Source: Xanthomonas bonasiae (lineage in GTDB: Bacteria > Pseudomonadota > Gammaproteobacteria > Xanthomonadales > Xanthomonadaceae). Taken from it: a DNA stretch of 64,000 nucleotides. The stretch spans positions 62,001-126,000 of the forward strand of contig NZ_JAFIWB010000010.1 of the NCBI RefSeq assembly GCF_017163705.1, written 5' to 3'. Shown in pieces: positions 1-7,710 of the stretch (the first letter of the stretch is position 1; the number at the start of each line of letters is the position of its first letter). The notes beneath the pieces were generated by a model, which saw nothing but the letters and a program-made list of their open reading frames with translations, made no database searches and was not told the DNA's origin. The translations under genes and the position numbers were made by a program.

Positions 1-40
1 CGAACACCGCCACTCCCTCTACGGAAACGGAACCCAAGCC

Positions 41-706
41 ATGACCAACAAACTGCTTTCCGCCGCTCTCGCCGCCGCCCTGGCCGCCGCCGCACCCGCC
101 ATCGCGCTGGCCCAGGCCGCGCCTGCCGCTGCCGCCGCCCAGCAGGGTTCGGCCAGCAAGGTCGTGCTCGACAACAGCACCCGCATCCTGACCACGCTGG
201 AACAGCGCCGCGCCGAGTTCAAGAACAACAACGCCGCGCTCAAGCAGTTCATCGACAGCGAGATGAACAAGTCCTTCGACCGCGACTACGCCGCGCGCCT
301 GGTGCTCGGCGTGCACGGCCGCGGCGCCTCCGATGCCGACGTCAAGCTGTTCGCCGACGCGATGGCCGACAACTTGATGCAGCGCTACGGCACCTCGCTG
401 CTGACCTTCGAAGGCAAGCCGCAGGTGCGGGTGAAGTCGGAAACCCCGCTGCCGGGCGGCCGCGGCGCCAAGGTCTCCACCGAACTGCTGCGCAGCGGCG
501 GCGACCCGATCCCGGTCGATTACCTGGTGCGCAACGTCGGCGGCAGCTGGAAGATCTTCGACGTGATGGTGGAAGGCGTGTCGTACGTGCAGACCTTCCG
601 CAACCAGTTCGACACGCCGCTGCGCACCAAGTCGATCCCGCAGGTCGCGGCCGATCTGCGCAACGGCGCGCTGCAGGTGGCACCGGCGAGCAACAGTGGC
701 AAGTGA
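41..706 (+). CDS. mlaC: MlaC-type periplasmic phospholipid-binding protein
   Basis: The 221-residue product belongs to the MlaC/Ttg2D family. This soluble periplasmic carrier shuttles phospholipids between the outer-membrane MlaA complex and the inner-membrane MlaFEDB ABC transporter. A Sec signal peptide is visible (residues 1-25, alanine-rich core, cut near ALAQ). The mature part has the family's long helices, with a YLVRNVGGSWKIFDVMVEG-like strand near residue 165 that forms part of the lipid pocket. Length is typical. It overlaps the next gene by 11 bases, and mlaA follows, so this is the distal half of an mla operon; mlaF, mlaE and mlaD should lie upstream of the window. Family assignment is secure. 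Confidence 0.95.
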   Translation: MTNKLLSAALAAALAAAAPAIALAQAAPAAAAAQQGSASKVVLDNSTRILTTLEQRRAEFKNNNAALKQFIDSEMNKSFDRDYAARLVLGVHGRGASDADVKLFADAMADNLMQRYGTSLLTFEGKPQVRVKSETPLPGGRGAKVSTELLRSGGDPIPVDYLVRNVGGSWKIFDVMVEGVSYVQTFRNQFDTPLRTKSIPQVAADLRNGALQVAPASNSGK

Positions 707-1010
707 GCCACGCCTGCGTCGCGACGGCGACACGCTCGCGCTGAGCGGCGTGCTCGACCGCGCCGCGGCCACCGCGCTGTGGCCGGCGGCGCTGCCGCTG
801 CTGGCCGGCGCGCGCGCGCTGGACCTGCGCGAGGTGGCGCAGGTGGACAGCGCCGGCCTGGCGCTGCTCGCCGAACTGGCCGCACGCCTGCGTGCGCAGG
901 GCCAGGCCGAGGTCGCCATCCATGGCGCCCCGGCCGGCCTGACCGAATTGAGCGCCGCCTACCGGCTGGCGCCGACCCTGGATTTCCAATCTCCCCTGGC
1001 GGCGAGCTGA
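696..1010 (+). CDS. mlaB: STAS-domain protein, MlaB-type subunit
   Basis: A 104-residue STAS-domain protein starting at a GTG inside the end of mlaC, which suggests translational coupling. The STAS fold is visible as a first strand/loop (LALSGVLDRAAATALW) and the typical phospho-acceptor-type loop VDSAGLALLAEL near residue 50. In E. coli MlaB binds the ATPase MlaF and stabilises the MlaFEDB importer on the cytoplasmic face of the inner membrane. The position between mlaC and mlaA supports that role over an anti-sigma antagonist. No transmembrane segment or signal peptide is present. The start is chosen for the overlap; no strong Shine-Dalgarno sequence is visible. Confidence 0.88.
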   Translation: MASEPRLRRDGDTLALSGVLDRAAATALWPAALPLLAGARALDLREVAQVDSAGLALLAELAARLRAQGQAEVAIHGAPAGLTELSAAYRLAPTLDFQSPLAAS

Positions 1011-1014
1011 CCCC

Positions 1015-2076
1015 ATGAACGTGCTGCGTATCCTCACTTCCCTGGCCCTGGCCGCCGCCCTGGGCGCCTGCGCCGGCGCCCCCAAGCGTTCCCCGCCGCC
1101 GCCGGCCGCGACCGCGGTGCCGGCCACGCCGGCCGACGCGGCCGTGGCCGATAGCGGCGCCATGGACGCGGCGCCAGCGGCCGATGCGCAGGCCGCGCCG
1201 GCCGCCGTCGCCGGCGACACGCTGGCCGCACCGGCGAGCGTGCCGCCGACCGCTGGCGCAGCCACCACGGCCGAAGACGACTACGCCGCGCTGTACGGCG
1301 GCGACCCGTACAACCCGGTGGCCGATCCGACCCTGCCGGCCGGCGTCGCCGTGCCGCAGAGCTACGATCCGTGGGAGAAGTTCAACCGCAAGGTGCACAA
1401 GTTCAACAACGTGGTCGACCGCACCGTGGCGCGGCCGCTGGCGCGCGCCTACGTCAACGTGGTGCCGCGGCCGGTGCGGCTGGGCGTCACCAACTTCTTC
1501 GACAACCTCAGCTCGCCGCTGACCATGGTCAATCAGCTGCTGCAGGGCCGTCCGCTGCAGGCCGGGCAGACCCTGGGCCGGTTCGTGATGAACAGTACGC
1601 TGGGCATCGGCGGCATCTTCGACCCGGCCAGCGACGCCAAGCTGCCGCGGCGCAGCGAGGACTTCGGCCAGACCCTGGGCGCCTGGGGCTGGCGCCGTTC
1701 GCGTTACGTGGAGCTGCCGCTGTTCGGGCCGCGCACGGTCCGCGACGTGTTCGGCCTGGCCGGCGACGCGCCGCTGTCGCCGCTGCGGCAGATCGAGGAA
1801 GACACCGTGCGCATCGGCCTGCAGGGCCTGCAGTTGGTGGATACGCGCGCGCAGTTGCTGTCGCTGGACAGCATGCGCGACAACGCGCCGGACGAGTACC
1901 AGCTGACCCGCGACGCGTGGATGCAGCGCCGTGCCTACCAGATCGAAGGCGACCTGCGCAGCCACAACAAGCGCCAGGACAACGACCTGCCCGACTATCT
2001 GCGCGAGGAAGAGACCAATCCGACCGTCCCGGTGGACGCGATGCCGATCCCGGAATGGCGCGGCGGCAGCCGCTGA
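1015..2076 (+). CDS. mlaA: MlaA (VacJ) outer-membrane lipoprotein
   Basis: A 353-residue lipoprotein with lipobox LGAC near residue 19, then a low-complexity Ala/Pro linker to about residue 85. The MlaA/VacJ domain follows, beginning at YDPWEKFNRKVHKFNN. It includes the signature region around LSSPLTMVNQLLQG and GIGGIFDPASD. MlaA removes phospholipids from the outer leaflet of the outer membrane and passes them to MlaC. The gene begins four bases after mlaB and ends just before a strong hairpin terminator, so it closes the operon. The Ala/Pro linker is longer than in the E. coli protein (about 250 residues), as is common in xanthomonads. Confidence 0.95.
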   Translation: MNVLRILTSLALAAALGACAGAPKRSPPPPAATAVPATPADAAVADSGAMDAAPAADAQAAPAAVAGDTLAAPASVPPTAGAATTAEDDYAALYGGDPYNPVADPTLPAGVAVPQSYDPWEKFNRKVHKFNNVVDRTVARPLARAYVNVVPRPVRLGVTNFFDNLSSPLTMVNQLLQGRPLQAGQTLGRFVMNSTLGIGGIFDPASDAKLPRRSEDFGQTLGAWGWRRSRYVELPLFGPRTVRDVFGLAGDAPLSPLRQIEEDTVRIGLQGLQLVDTRAQLLSLDSMRDNAPDEYQLTRDAWMQRRAYQIEGDLRSHNKRQDNDLPDYLREEETNPTVPVDAMPIPEWRGGSR

Positions 2077-2103
2077 GTCGCGCCGATTCGGGCGACCCTG
2101 AAG

Positions 2104-2128
2104 AAACCCGGCTTCGGCCGGGTTTTTT
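2104..2128 (+). terminator. Rho-independent terminator of the mla operon
   Basis: A perfect 9-bp stem, AAACCCGGC, a TTCG tetraloop, and GCCGGGTTT running into a T-tract. It lies 28 bases after the mlaA stop codon. This is a textbook intrinsic terminator. Confidence 0.93.
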
Positions 2129-2249
2129 GTGGCTGGATTTTTCCTGCCACCGCCAAGGTAGGAACATCGCGCTCGCAAGCGGTTATTGGTGCACGCCACG
2201 TAGCGCAGCACGCGATGGGCACGACGAATGTCCCGCACCCCAACGTACT

Positions 2250-2309
2250 TGCTGTTGCTCCTGCTGTTGCTCCTGCTGTTGCTCCTGCTGTTGCTGTTGC
2301 TGTTGCTCT
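2250..2309. repeat. Tandem CTGTTGCTCCTG microsatellite
   Basis: A 12-base unit, CTGTTGCTCCTG, is repeated about three and a half times and followed by pure CTGTTG hexamers. This is a low-complexity tract prone to slippage. It lies at the left edge of the composite inverted-repeat element and is not inside a supported gene. Confidence 0.8.
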
Positions 2310-2698
2310 GCTTTTGATCTACCGGGTCCCCTCAGCGCGGCAGGTCCGGCGGGCGAATACCCGAAGGGCGGCGCGCAGGATGCGCGACGTTTTTCGTTGG
2401 CACATGGGTGAGCCGGATAAAGGCGAAGCACTGCTTCGCCCCGGCGAACGGGCAGGCGCCGCGAGGCGCCTGCCCCGGGCTTGGCCGCGTAGCGGACAAG
2501 TGCCATCGAAAAATGCCCGTCGGGCCTGCGGACCTGGAGCGCGCAGCGCGGAAGGCGCGCTGCGGGGTGTGCTTGACCAGCCTTCGGCTGTGGTAAAGCG
2601 CCTCTTTTGGTTAATTTTCTTTGCACAAGCAAAGAAAAGTGACCCGCCGTAAGGCGAAAGCTGTTGCTGCTGCTCTTACTGTGCGGTGGAAGAATCTT

Positions 2699-2764
2699 TG
2701 TAGGAGCTGCTTCAGCCGCGACGCCTTCCTGACAGAACCAGTCGCGGCTGAAGCCGCTCCTACA
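2699..2764. repeat. REP doublet (REPIN-like), copy A
   Basis: A forward unit beginning TGTAGGAGCTGCTTCAGCCG (2699-2722) is paired with an inverted unit ending GCGGCTGAAGCCGCTCCTAC (2741-2764). The two units face each other around an 18-base spacer, as in REPIN elements. The same unit recurs at least four more times in the window. Confidence 0.85.
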
Positions 2765-3316
2765 AAAACAAACGCCGAAGCAAACAAACGCCGAAGCAAA
2801 GGCTTCCGCCCTGGGGCGGGTCACTTTTCTTTGCTCGCGCAAAGAAAAGTAACCAAAAGAAAGCGCGCCCTGCCGAGCGCCCTCCGCGCTGCGCGCTCCG
2901 GGTCCGCGGATGCACCGGGGATTCGCGGAAGGGGCATCCTGCCCCTGCCGCGAACGGCGCACATCCATGTGCGCCGCCCTTCGGGTTTTTCCCCGGTCCA
3001 TCCGCCGCTGCGGAAGGGAACCCGGAAAGTCAAAAGCAACAGCAATGCCAAAGCAACTGCAACTGCAAAGGCAAAGACGGCGGCGACGAAAGTGCCGGCA
3101 GGAACCGCAGCAGACTGAGCGCCATCGCGGCGACCATCGGGACGCCTTCGCATCAGATCGCTGGCTGTAATGCCCTGACGGCCGCCGTGAGACGACTCCG
3201 AATGCGTTCGGCCTTCCGAAGCGATGAACGCATGGAAGCAGCTCCGACCTCCGTCGATCCCGGAACCGATGACCAGCGTCCCTCCTATCGTGCACTCGGC
3301 AAGCCAGCCGCGCTCC

Positions 3317-3401
3317 TGTAGGAGCGGCTTCAGCCGCGACGAACGGAGCCAGGAATCGTTACGCGCTCGGCGAATTGTCGGAGCTGAAGCCCCTCCTGCA
3401 G
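3317..3401. repeat. REP doublet, partly decayed (copy B)
   Basis: An intact forward unit, TGTAGGAGCGGCTTCAGCCG (3317-3340), is followed by a degenerate inverted partner (3377-3401, with AGCTGAAGCCCCTCCTGCAG). It lies between the composite repeat and the end of gpx. The damaged second arm suggests an old copy. Confidence 0.7.
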
Positions 3402-3460
3402 TGCATCCGGATAGCCAGCAGCGCCTGCGGCATCCAGCAGGCTGCGGACACCGCGGGCGT

Positions 3461-4006
3461 TTAGGCGGCCAGCGCCGCCTCGAGCGCCGTGCGCAGGCGC
3501 GGGTCCTCGGCGGTCACGTCCGGGGCGAAGCGGCCCAGCACCTGGCCATCGCGGCCGACCAGGAACTTCTCGAAGTTCCACAGCACGCCCGGCGCCGGAT
3601 TGGGCTCGATGCCATAGCCGACCAGCTTCTCGCGCATCGGGCCTTCGCCCTCGGTGTGCGGCTGCGCCTGGATCAGCGCGCGGTACAGCGGATGCGTGGC
3701 CTCGCCGGTGACCGCGATCTTGGCGAACATCGGGAAGGTCACGTCGTAGGTGAGCTGGCAGAACTGCTGGATCTCCGCCTCGCTGCCCGGCTCCTGGCCC
3801 TTGAAGTCGTTGGCCGGGAAACCGAGCACGTCCAGCCCGGCGGCGTGCTTTTCGCGGTACAGCGCTTCCAGCCCTTCGTACTGCTTGGTCAGGCCGCACT
3901 TGGAGGCGACGTTGACGACCAGCAGCACCTTGCCGCGATGCGCGGCCAGCGAAGCGGGCTGGCCGTCGATGGTGGTCAACGGGATGTCGTAGATCGATTG
4001 GTTCAC
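3461..4006 (-). CDS. Glutathione peroxidase-family thiol peroxidase
   Basis: A 181-residue protein of the GPx/BtuE family, which reduces H2O2 and organic hydroperoxides, in bacteria usually with thioredoxin or glutathione as donor. The peroxidatic residue is cysteine, not selenocysteine (NVASKCGLT, near residue 37). The partner Trp lies in VLWNFEKFLV near residue 137, and the family motif LGFPANDF is present. A GTG start at 4006 is chosen because AGGAG lies six bases upstream; longer in-frame extensions lack a ribosome-binding site and add an unrelated basic tail. No signal peptide is present, so it is cytoplasmic. It is monocistronic, with repeats downstream. Confidence 0.93.
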   Translation of the reverse strand: MNQSIYDIPLTTIDGQPASLAAHRGKVLLVVNVASKCGLTKQYEGLEALYREKHAAGLDVLGFPANDFKGQEPGSEAEIQQFCQLTYDVTFPMFAKIAVTGEATHPLYRALIQAQPHTEGEGPMREKLVGYGIEPNPAPGVLWNFEKFLVGRDGQVLGRFAPDVTAEDPRLRTALEAALAA

Positions 4007-4249
4007 GTGCGACTCCTGCAACAAGATGGAGCGCAAGCATAGGCGCCTGGCCGCGCAGCGGCTATCGCGCCGCGACCTGGGCGTGTCCTTTATCCAAGCA
4101 AGCCGCACCGCTCCTGTCCGTCCACGGGGCAGGAAGCGCGCATGCGTCCAAGCCGCAGTCATGACGCTGCCCCGCGCGCAGGAGCGGCCCTGCGGGTTGG
4201 TGACGGCAGACCCAGCGCGCCCCGCTCGGCGCTGGAGCGCGCGCCGCCC

Positions 4250-4639
4250 TCAGTCGATGCAGACCTGCGATCCGCCCACGCCGCCTTGCACGGCCTGCCG
4301 GCAGCCGTAGTTCTCGCTGATGTCGCGCTGGCATACGCCCTGCGCGGCGGCGCCGGTGGGCACCGGCGTGACCGCCAGGCAGTCGCCGCGGCACTGGCTC
4401 TTGTCGCTGCACGTCTTGCCGGCATCGGCGAACGGGATCACGCACTTGAGCAGTCCGCGCCGGCCGAGCGGGCGCAGGCTGCCGCCCTGCGCCGTGCACG
4501 CCGCGGCGTCGGCCGCAGCGGCGCCGTCGCCGCCCGCCTGCGGCGCGGATGCCGCGGGGGTCGCCTGCGGGCGTGGACCGCTACTGCAGGCAGCCAGCAG
4601 CAGGCAGGACAACAGGGGCATGCACCATCGCATCGACAT
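4250..4639 (-). CDS. Small cysteine-rich putative lipoprotein
   Basis: A 129-residue product with a lipoprotein signal sequence (lipobox LLAAC near residue 16), so it is probably anchored in the envelope. An Ala/Pro/Gly linker of about 30 residues follows. The C-terminal domain of about 80 residues holds seven cysteines, including GKTCSDKSQCRGDC and ENYGCRQAVQGG, which suggests disulfide bonds. I recognise no named family. The ATG at 4639 is preferred because GGAGA sits six bases upstream; an in-frame ATG at 4651 lacks this. It runs in the same direction as gpx, about 240 bases away, with nothing clear between them. Confidence 0.75.
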   Translation of the reverse strand: MSMRWCMPLLSCLLLAACSSGPRPQATPAASAPQAGGDGAAAADAAACTAQGGSLRPLGRRGLLKCVIPFADAGKTCSDKSQCRGDCLAVTPVPTGAAAQGVCQRDISENYGCRQAVQGGVGGSQVCID

Positions 4640-4818
4640 CGGCGTCTCCATTCGGCCAGGTTTCGGCGCGCAGTATCGCAATGCGCCTGTGGCGAGCGGG
4701 TGCATGGGCGTGCGCGATAGCGCCGCTTTCTTGTCCTGGCGCGTGAGATCTCGTCGCCGGTATCGGCGATGGGCAACTCGAAGCAGCGCGGCGAGGTGTG
4801 TGGCGTGCCCGATACCGC

Positions 4819-6411
4819 CTATTCCTGCTCGTCGCGCGCCGGATCCTCGTCCGCCTCGGCATCGGCGATGGGCAACTCGAGATCGAGCAGCGGGGTGAAC
4901 TGCGCGTCGGCCAGCGTCTCCACCCCGCGCAGGCGGCGCTCGATGGTGCGGGTCTTGCGGCTGGCATCGCCCAGGCTCTTGCCGACGGTGCTGATCTGCT
5001 TCTCGGCCTTTTCCAGGATGCCGGCGAACTTGCCGAACTCGCTCTTGACCGCGGCCAGCACGCCCCACACTTCGCTGGAGCGCTTCTCGATGGCCAGCGT
5101 GCGGAAGCCCATCTGCAGGCTGTTGAGCAGCGCGGTGACGGTGGTGGGGCCGGCGATGACGATGCGGTGCTCGCGCTGCAGCAGGTCGGCCAGGCCGGGC
5201 CGGCGCAGGGTTTCGGCGTACAGGCCCTCGGTGGGCAGGAACATCACCGCGAAATCGGTGGTGTGCGGCGGCGCGATGTACTTGTCGCTGATCGACTTGG
5301 CCTGCACCCGGATCGCGCGCTCCAGCTGCGCGCCCATCGCCAGCACCTGGTCCGCATCGCCCTGTTCCTGCGCGTCGAGCAGCCGCTCGTAGTCCTCGCG
5401 CGGGAACTTGGCATCGATCGGCAGCCACACCGGCGTGTCCTCGTGGCCGCGGCCGGGCAGGCGCACCGCGAAATCGACCGCCTCGTTGCGCTCCGGGCGC
5501 ACCCGCACGCCGTGCGCATACTGTTCCTGGGTCAGGGTCTGCTCGAGGATGTTCTCCAGCTGCACTTCGCCCCAGCCGCCGCGGTTCTTGACGTTGCTCA
5601 GCACGCGCTTGAGATCGCCGACGCCGGTGGCCAGCTGCTGCATCTCGCCCAGCCCGCGCTGGACCTGCTCGAGCCGTTCGGAGACCAGCTTGAACGAGGC
5701 GTCCAGGCGCGTGTTGAGGGTGGTCTGCAGCTTCTCGTCGACGGTGCCGCGCATCTGCTCGAGCTTGGCCGCGTTGTCGGCCTGCAGTTCCTTCAAACGC
5801 TCTTCCAGGGTGCTGCGCATCTCGCCGATGCGCTGCTCGTTGCGCTGGATCAGTTCGTTGAGCCGCTGGCCGAGCGTGTCGGCGAAGCGCTGCTGCGACT
5901 CGGCGCCTTCCAGGCGGCCCTTGCGCGCATCCTCGACCAGGGTCTCGCGCAGCGCGGTCAGGTGCGCGTCGATGCGCGCGATCAGCTCGCTCTGCTGCTG
6001 GCCGAAGTGCAGCATGCGCGCGTCCTGCTGCTGGCCGAAGGCGTCGAGCTGGCTGCGCATTTCGACCAGGCGCTGGTTGAGCAGTTCGGCCACGCGTTGC
6101 TGCGCCTCGCCGGCCTCGACCCGGCCGCGCCGCGCGTCTTCGGTCAGCGCCTCGCGCAGCAGGTCCAGGCGCTGGTCGGTGCGGGTGGACAGGTCGGCGA
6201 GATGGCGGGCGAAGCCTTCGCTGCGCGCATCCTGCTGCCGCGCCAGGCTGTCGAGCTGCTCGCGCAGTTCGCCGCGGCCGCCGCGCTGTTCCTCGCGCAG
6301 GGCCTGCTCCAGCGCCGTGTGGTTGGTCCGGCGCAGCAACAACGCCAGCAGCAGCACGAGCACGGCGCACAGCAGGCCGGCCAGGATCAGGAAATGGGGA
6401 TCGGTTTGCAT
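4819..6411 (-). CDS. rmuC: DNA recombination protein RmuC
   Basis: A 530-residue RmuC-family protein. One N-terminal membrane helix (about residues 7-27) is followed by a long Glu/Gln/Arg-rich coiled coil to about residue 260. The RmuC domain follows, with GGWGEVQLENILEQTL and the nuclease-like core WLPIDAKFPREDYERL (about residues 335-350). RmuC limits recombination at inverted repeats in E. coli and is thought to be a membrane-tethered PD-(D/E)XK-type nuclease. The start is at the ATG giving the membrane anchor (MQTDPHFLILAG). Length fits the family. It is monocistronic, divergent from the GST gene. Confidence 0.93.
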   Translation of the reverse strand: MQTDPHFLILAGLLCAVLVLLLALLLRRTNHTALEQALREEQRGGRGELREQLDSLARQQDARSEGFARHLADLSTRTDQRLDLLREALTEDARRGRVEAGEAQQRVAELLNQRLVEMRSQLDAFGQQQDARMLHFGQQQSELIARIDAHLTALRETLVEDARKGRLEGAESQQRFADTLGQRLNELIQRNEQRIGEMRSTLEERLKELQADNAAKLEQMRGTVDEKLQTTLNTRLDASFKLVSERLEQVQRGLGEMQQLATGVGDLKRVLSNVKNRGGWGEVQLENILEQTLTQEQYAHGVRVRPERNEAVDFAVRLPGRGHEDTPVWLPIDAKFPREDYERLLDAQEQGDADQVLAMGAQLERAIRVQAKSISDKYIAPPHTTDFAVMFLPTEGLYAETLRRPGLADLLQREHRIVIAGPTTVTALLNSLQMGFRTLAIEKRSSEVWGVLAAVKSEFGKFAGILEKAEKQISTVGKSLGDASRKTRTIERRLRGVETLADAQFTPLLDLELPIADAEADEDPARDEQE

Positions 6412-6610
6412 GCCGCCAGTGTAGCCGGCCGCGTCTAAGGCGCTGCGCCATGCGGCGACCTTCGCACTGCCGTGCCTGCGCGGAGGGCCTGCCGATGGTG
6501 CAAGCCAGGCGCGCCACGGTACGCGCCATCTCGGCGACCGCGCTGCGGCTGCATTGCACAGGGCGACGTACTGATGCAGGCTCGATCGCTCCAACCTGGC
6601 CCGGATTTCC

Positions 6611-7234
6611 ATGCTCACCCTCTACGGCAAATCGTCCTCGATCAACGTGCGCAAGGTGCTGTGGCTGTGCGCGGAACTGGAGCTGCAGATCGAGCAGCTG
6701 CCCTACGGTACCGGCTTCGCCGCGGTGGACACGCCGGCGTTCCGCGCATTGAACCCGAACGCGCTGGTGCCGGTGCTGCGCGACGGCGACTTCGTGCTGT
6801 GGGAGTCCAACAGCATCTGCCGCTACCTGGCGGCACGCCAGCAGCGTGCGGACCTGCTGCCGACCGCGCCGCAGGCGCGGGCAACGGTCGAGCAGTGGAT
6901 GGACTGGCAGGCCACCGAACTCAACAACGCCTGGCGCTACGCGTTCATGGCGCTGGTCCGCGACAGCCCCGCGCATCGCGATGCGCAGGCGCTGGCGCAG
7001 GGCGTGGCCGGCTGGCACCGACACATGGGCATTCTCGACGCGCAGCTGCAGCGCACCGGCGCCTATGCGGCGGGCGCGGACTTCACCCTGGCCGACATCG
7101 TGCTCGGCCTGTCCACCCAGCGCTGGATGGCCACGCCGATGCAGCGGCCGCCGCTGCCGGCGGTGGCGGCGTACTACGAACGCCTGTCGGCACGCCCGGG
7201 CTTTCTGGCGCACGGCCGCAACGGCATGCCGTAA
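6611..7234 (+). CDS. Glutathione S-transferase family protein
   Basis: A 207-residue cytosolic-type GST. The N-terminal thioredoxin-fold domain (residues 1-80) begins MLTLYGKSSSINVRKVLW. It has the conserved cis-Pro strand NALVPVLRDGDFVLWESNSI, where Glu-Ser bind the glutathione gamma-glutamyl group. The all-helical C-terminal domain carries the N-capping box motif GADFTLADIVLG near residue 160. The substrate cannot be predicted. It is divergent from rmuC with about 200 bases between; the long unannotated leader of the mgtC operon follows. Confidence 0.9.
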   Translation: MLTLYGKSSSINVRKVLWLCAELELQIEQLPYGTGFAAVDTPAFRALNPNALVPVLRDGDFVLWESNSICRYLAARQQRADLLPTAPQARATVEQWMDWQATELNNAWRYAFMALVRDSPAHRDAQALAQGVAGWHRHMGILDAQLQRTGAYAAGADFTLADIVLGLSTQRWMATPMQRPPLPAVAAYYERLSARPGFLAHGRNGMP

Positions 7235-7562
7235 CCGTTCCTGCGCAGCGCGCGCCGCCGCGGCGCTGCCTTTGCCCATGGCGATACGTTGGTATAGGCG
7301 GGCGATGCGCATGGCCATGAAAAAGCGCCGCATGCGCGGTGGCCGTCGCCAGGCCACGTATGCCAAGCTTTGCCGCGTCGCGAAGCTGCAGCCCGGCCAG
7401 CGCGGCAAGACCTCGTGCGTCCCCACTTTCGCCCGCGTTGGCGGCGTGCGGACGCCGTGTCTTGTCGCAGCGCCAATGCCGCCGCCGCGTCCACGCCCGC
7501 AACGCCTGCGTCCGCCGCCGACGCCGCAACCGCGCACGTTCCGCCCTCATCAGGAGACCGCC
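7235..7562 (+). promoter_or_regulatory. Long leader upstream of the MDPDP leader peptide / mgtC operon
   Basis: A stretch of 328 bases without a convincing gene. Short inverted repeats occur around 7300-7335 (GCGCATG and CATGCGC). The segment from about 7480 to 7556 is C-rich and G-poor, the composition of Rho-utilisation sites. A reading frame open from an ATG at 7311 runs into the leader peptide in frame, but it is Arg/Pro-rich and has no obvious ribosome-binding site. I read the region as 5' untranslated leader plus promoter. No -35/-10 pair is clear. Confidence 0.4.
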
Positions 7563-7673
7563 ATGGACCCCGACCCGCATCCGCGTGGCGCCATCGCCAC
7601 GCTCCCGCCTGCGCTGTCCTTTTCCCGCTTGCCCGGTCCCGCCCCGGAGACGTCCGCCCATCCGCAAGGGTGA
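7563..7673 (+). CDS. Putative MgtL-like leader peptide (MDPDPHPRG...)
   Basis: A 36-codon reading frame with a near-ideal ribosome-binding site (CAGGAGA, five bases before ATG). The peptide begins MDPDPHPRG and has nine prolines in 36 residues, including PP at 15-16. The E. coli/Salmonella MgtL leader peptide begins MEPDPTPLP. There, alternating acidic residues and prolines destabilise the translating ribosome when Mg2+ is low and switch on the Mg2+ transporter gene downstream. This frame sits just ahead of a small gene and an MgtC-family gene. A hairpin in the 37-base gap would mask the next ribosome-binding site. Function as a magnesium sensor is inference from sequence and context. Confidence 0.6.
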   Translation: MDPDPHPRGAIATLPPALSFSRLPGPAPETSAHPQG

Positions 7674-7679
7674 GGCGCC

Positions 7680-7702
7680 CCTTCCGGCAGCGCGCCGGAA
7701 GG
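7680..7702 (+). promoter_or_regulatory. Hairpin sequestering the ribosome-binding site of the next gene
   Basis: A perfect 9-bp stem, CCTTCCGGC / GCCGGAAGG, around loop AGCGC. The 3' arm covers AAGG of the AAGGAG ribosome-binding site (7699-7704) of the gene starting at 7711. It lies seven bases after the leader-peptide stop codon, so a ribosome finishing or stalling in the leader could open it. There is no T-tract, so it is not a standard terminator. Confidence 0.6.
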
Positions 7703-7710
7703 AGCTTCTC

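Larger units (their letters stand above)
2249..3050. repeat. Composite nested inverted-repeat element in a gene-free region
   Basis: The 1.4-kb gap between mlaA and gpx (2077-3460) shows no convincing gene. Its core is an imperfect inverted repeat of about 800 bp. Outer arms carry CTGTTG-type repeats on the left and CAACAG-like sequence on the right (about 3030-3050). Next inward are related GC-rich blocks with CCCGAAGGGCGGCGC / GCGCCGCCCTTCGGG (about 2360 and 2970). Then come TTTTCTTTGC...GCAAAGAAAA hairpins followed or preceded by a GTGACCCGCC motif (about 2620-2655 and 2817-2850). A REP doublet sits at the centre. Short reading frames here are byproducts of repeats. Function is unknown. 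Confidence 0.6.

Noticed and set aside
2848-2875. GTAACC in the composite repeat, tested as a sigma-factor promoter
   Set aside because: The -10 position reads TGCC, and the word is part of a dispersed repeat.
2215-3170. Several overlapping frames in both strands of the gene-free repeat region
   Set aside because: They translate repeats and REP units in different frames and show no conserved protein features.
7228-7256. GTAACC followed by GC-rich sequence after the GST gene, tested as a fourth sigma-factor promoter
   Set aside because: No CGAA at 15-17 bases.
4250-7537. Very long open frame on the minus strand across the lipoprotein, rmuC and GST genes
   Set aside because: Only its last 129 codons match a real lipoprotein; the rest is an antisense/out-of-frame shadow in GC-rich DNA, Arg/Ala/Gly-rich and overlapping strong genes.
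7311-7673. A 121-codon frame beginning MAMKKRRMRGG that ends at the leader-peptide stop
   Set aside because: No ribosome-binding site, biased Arg/Pro content, and a strong ribosome-binding site sits at the internal MDPDP start instead.
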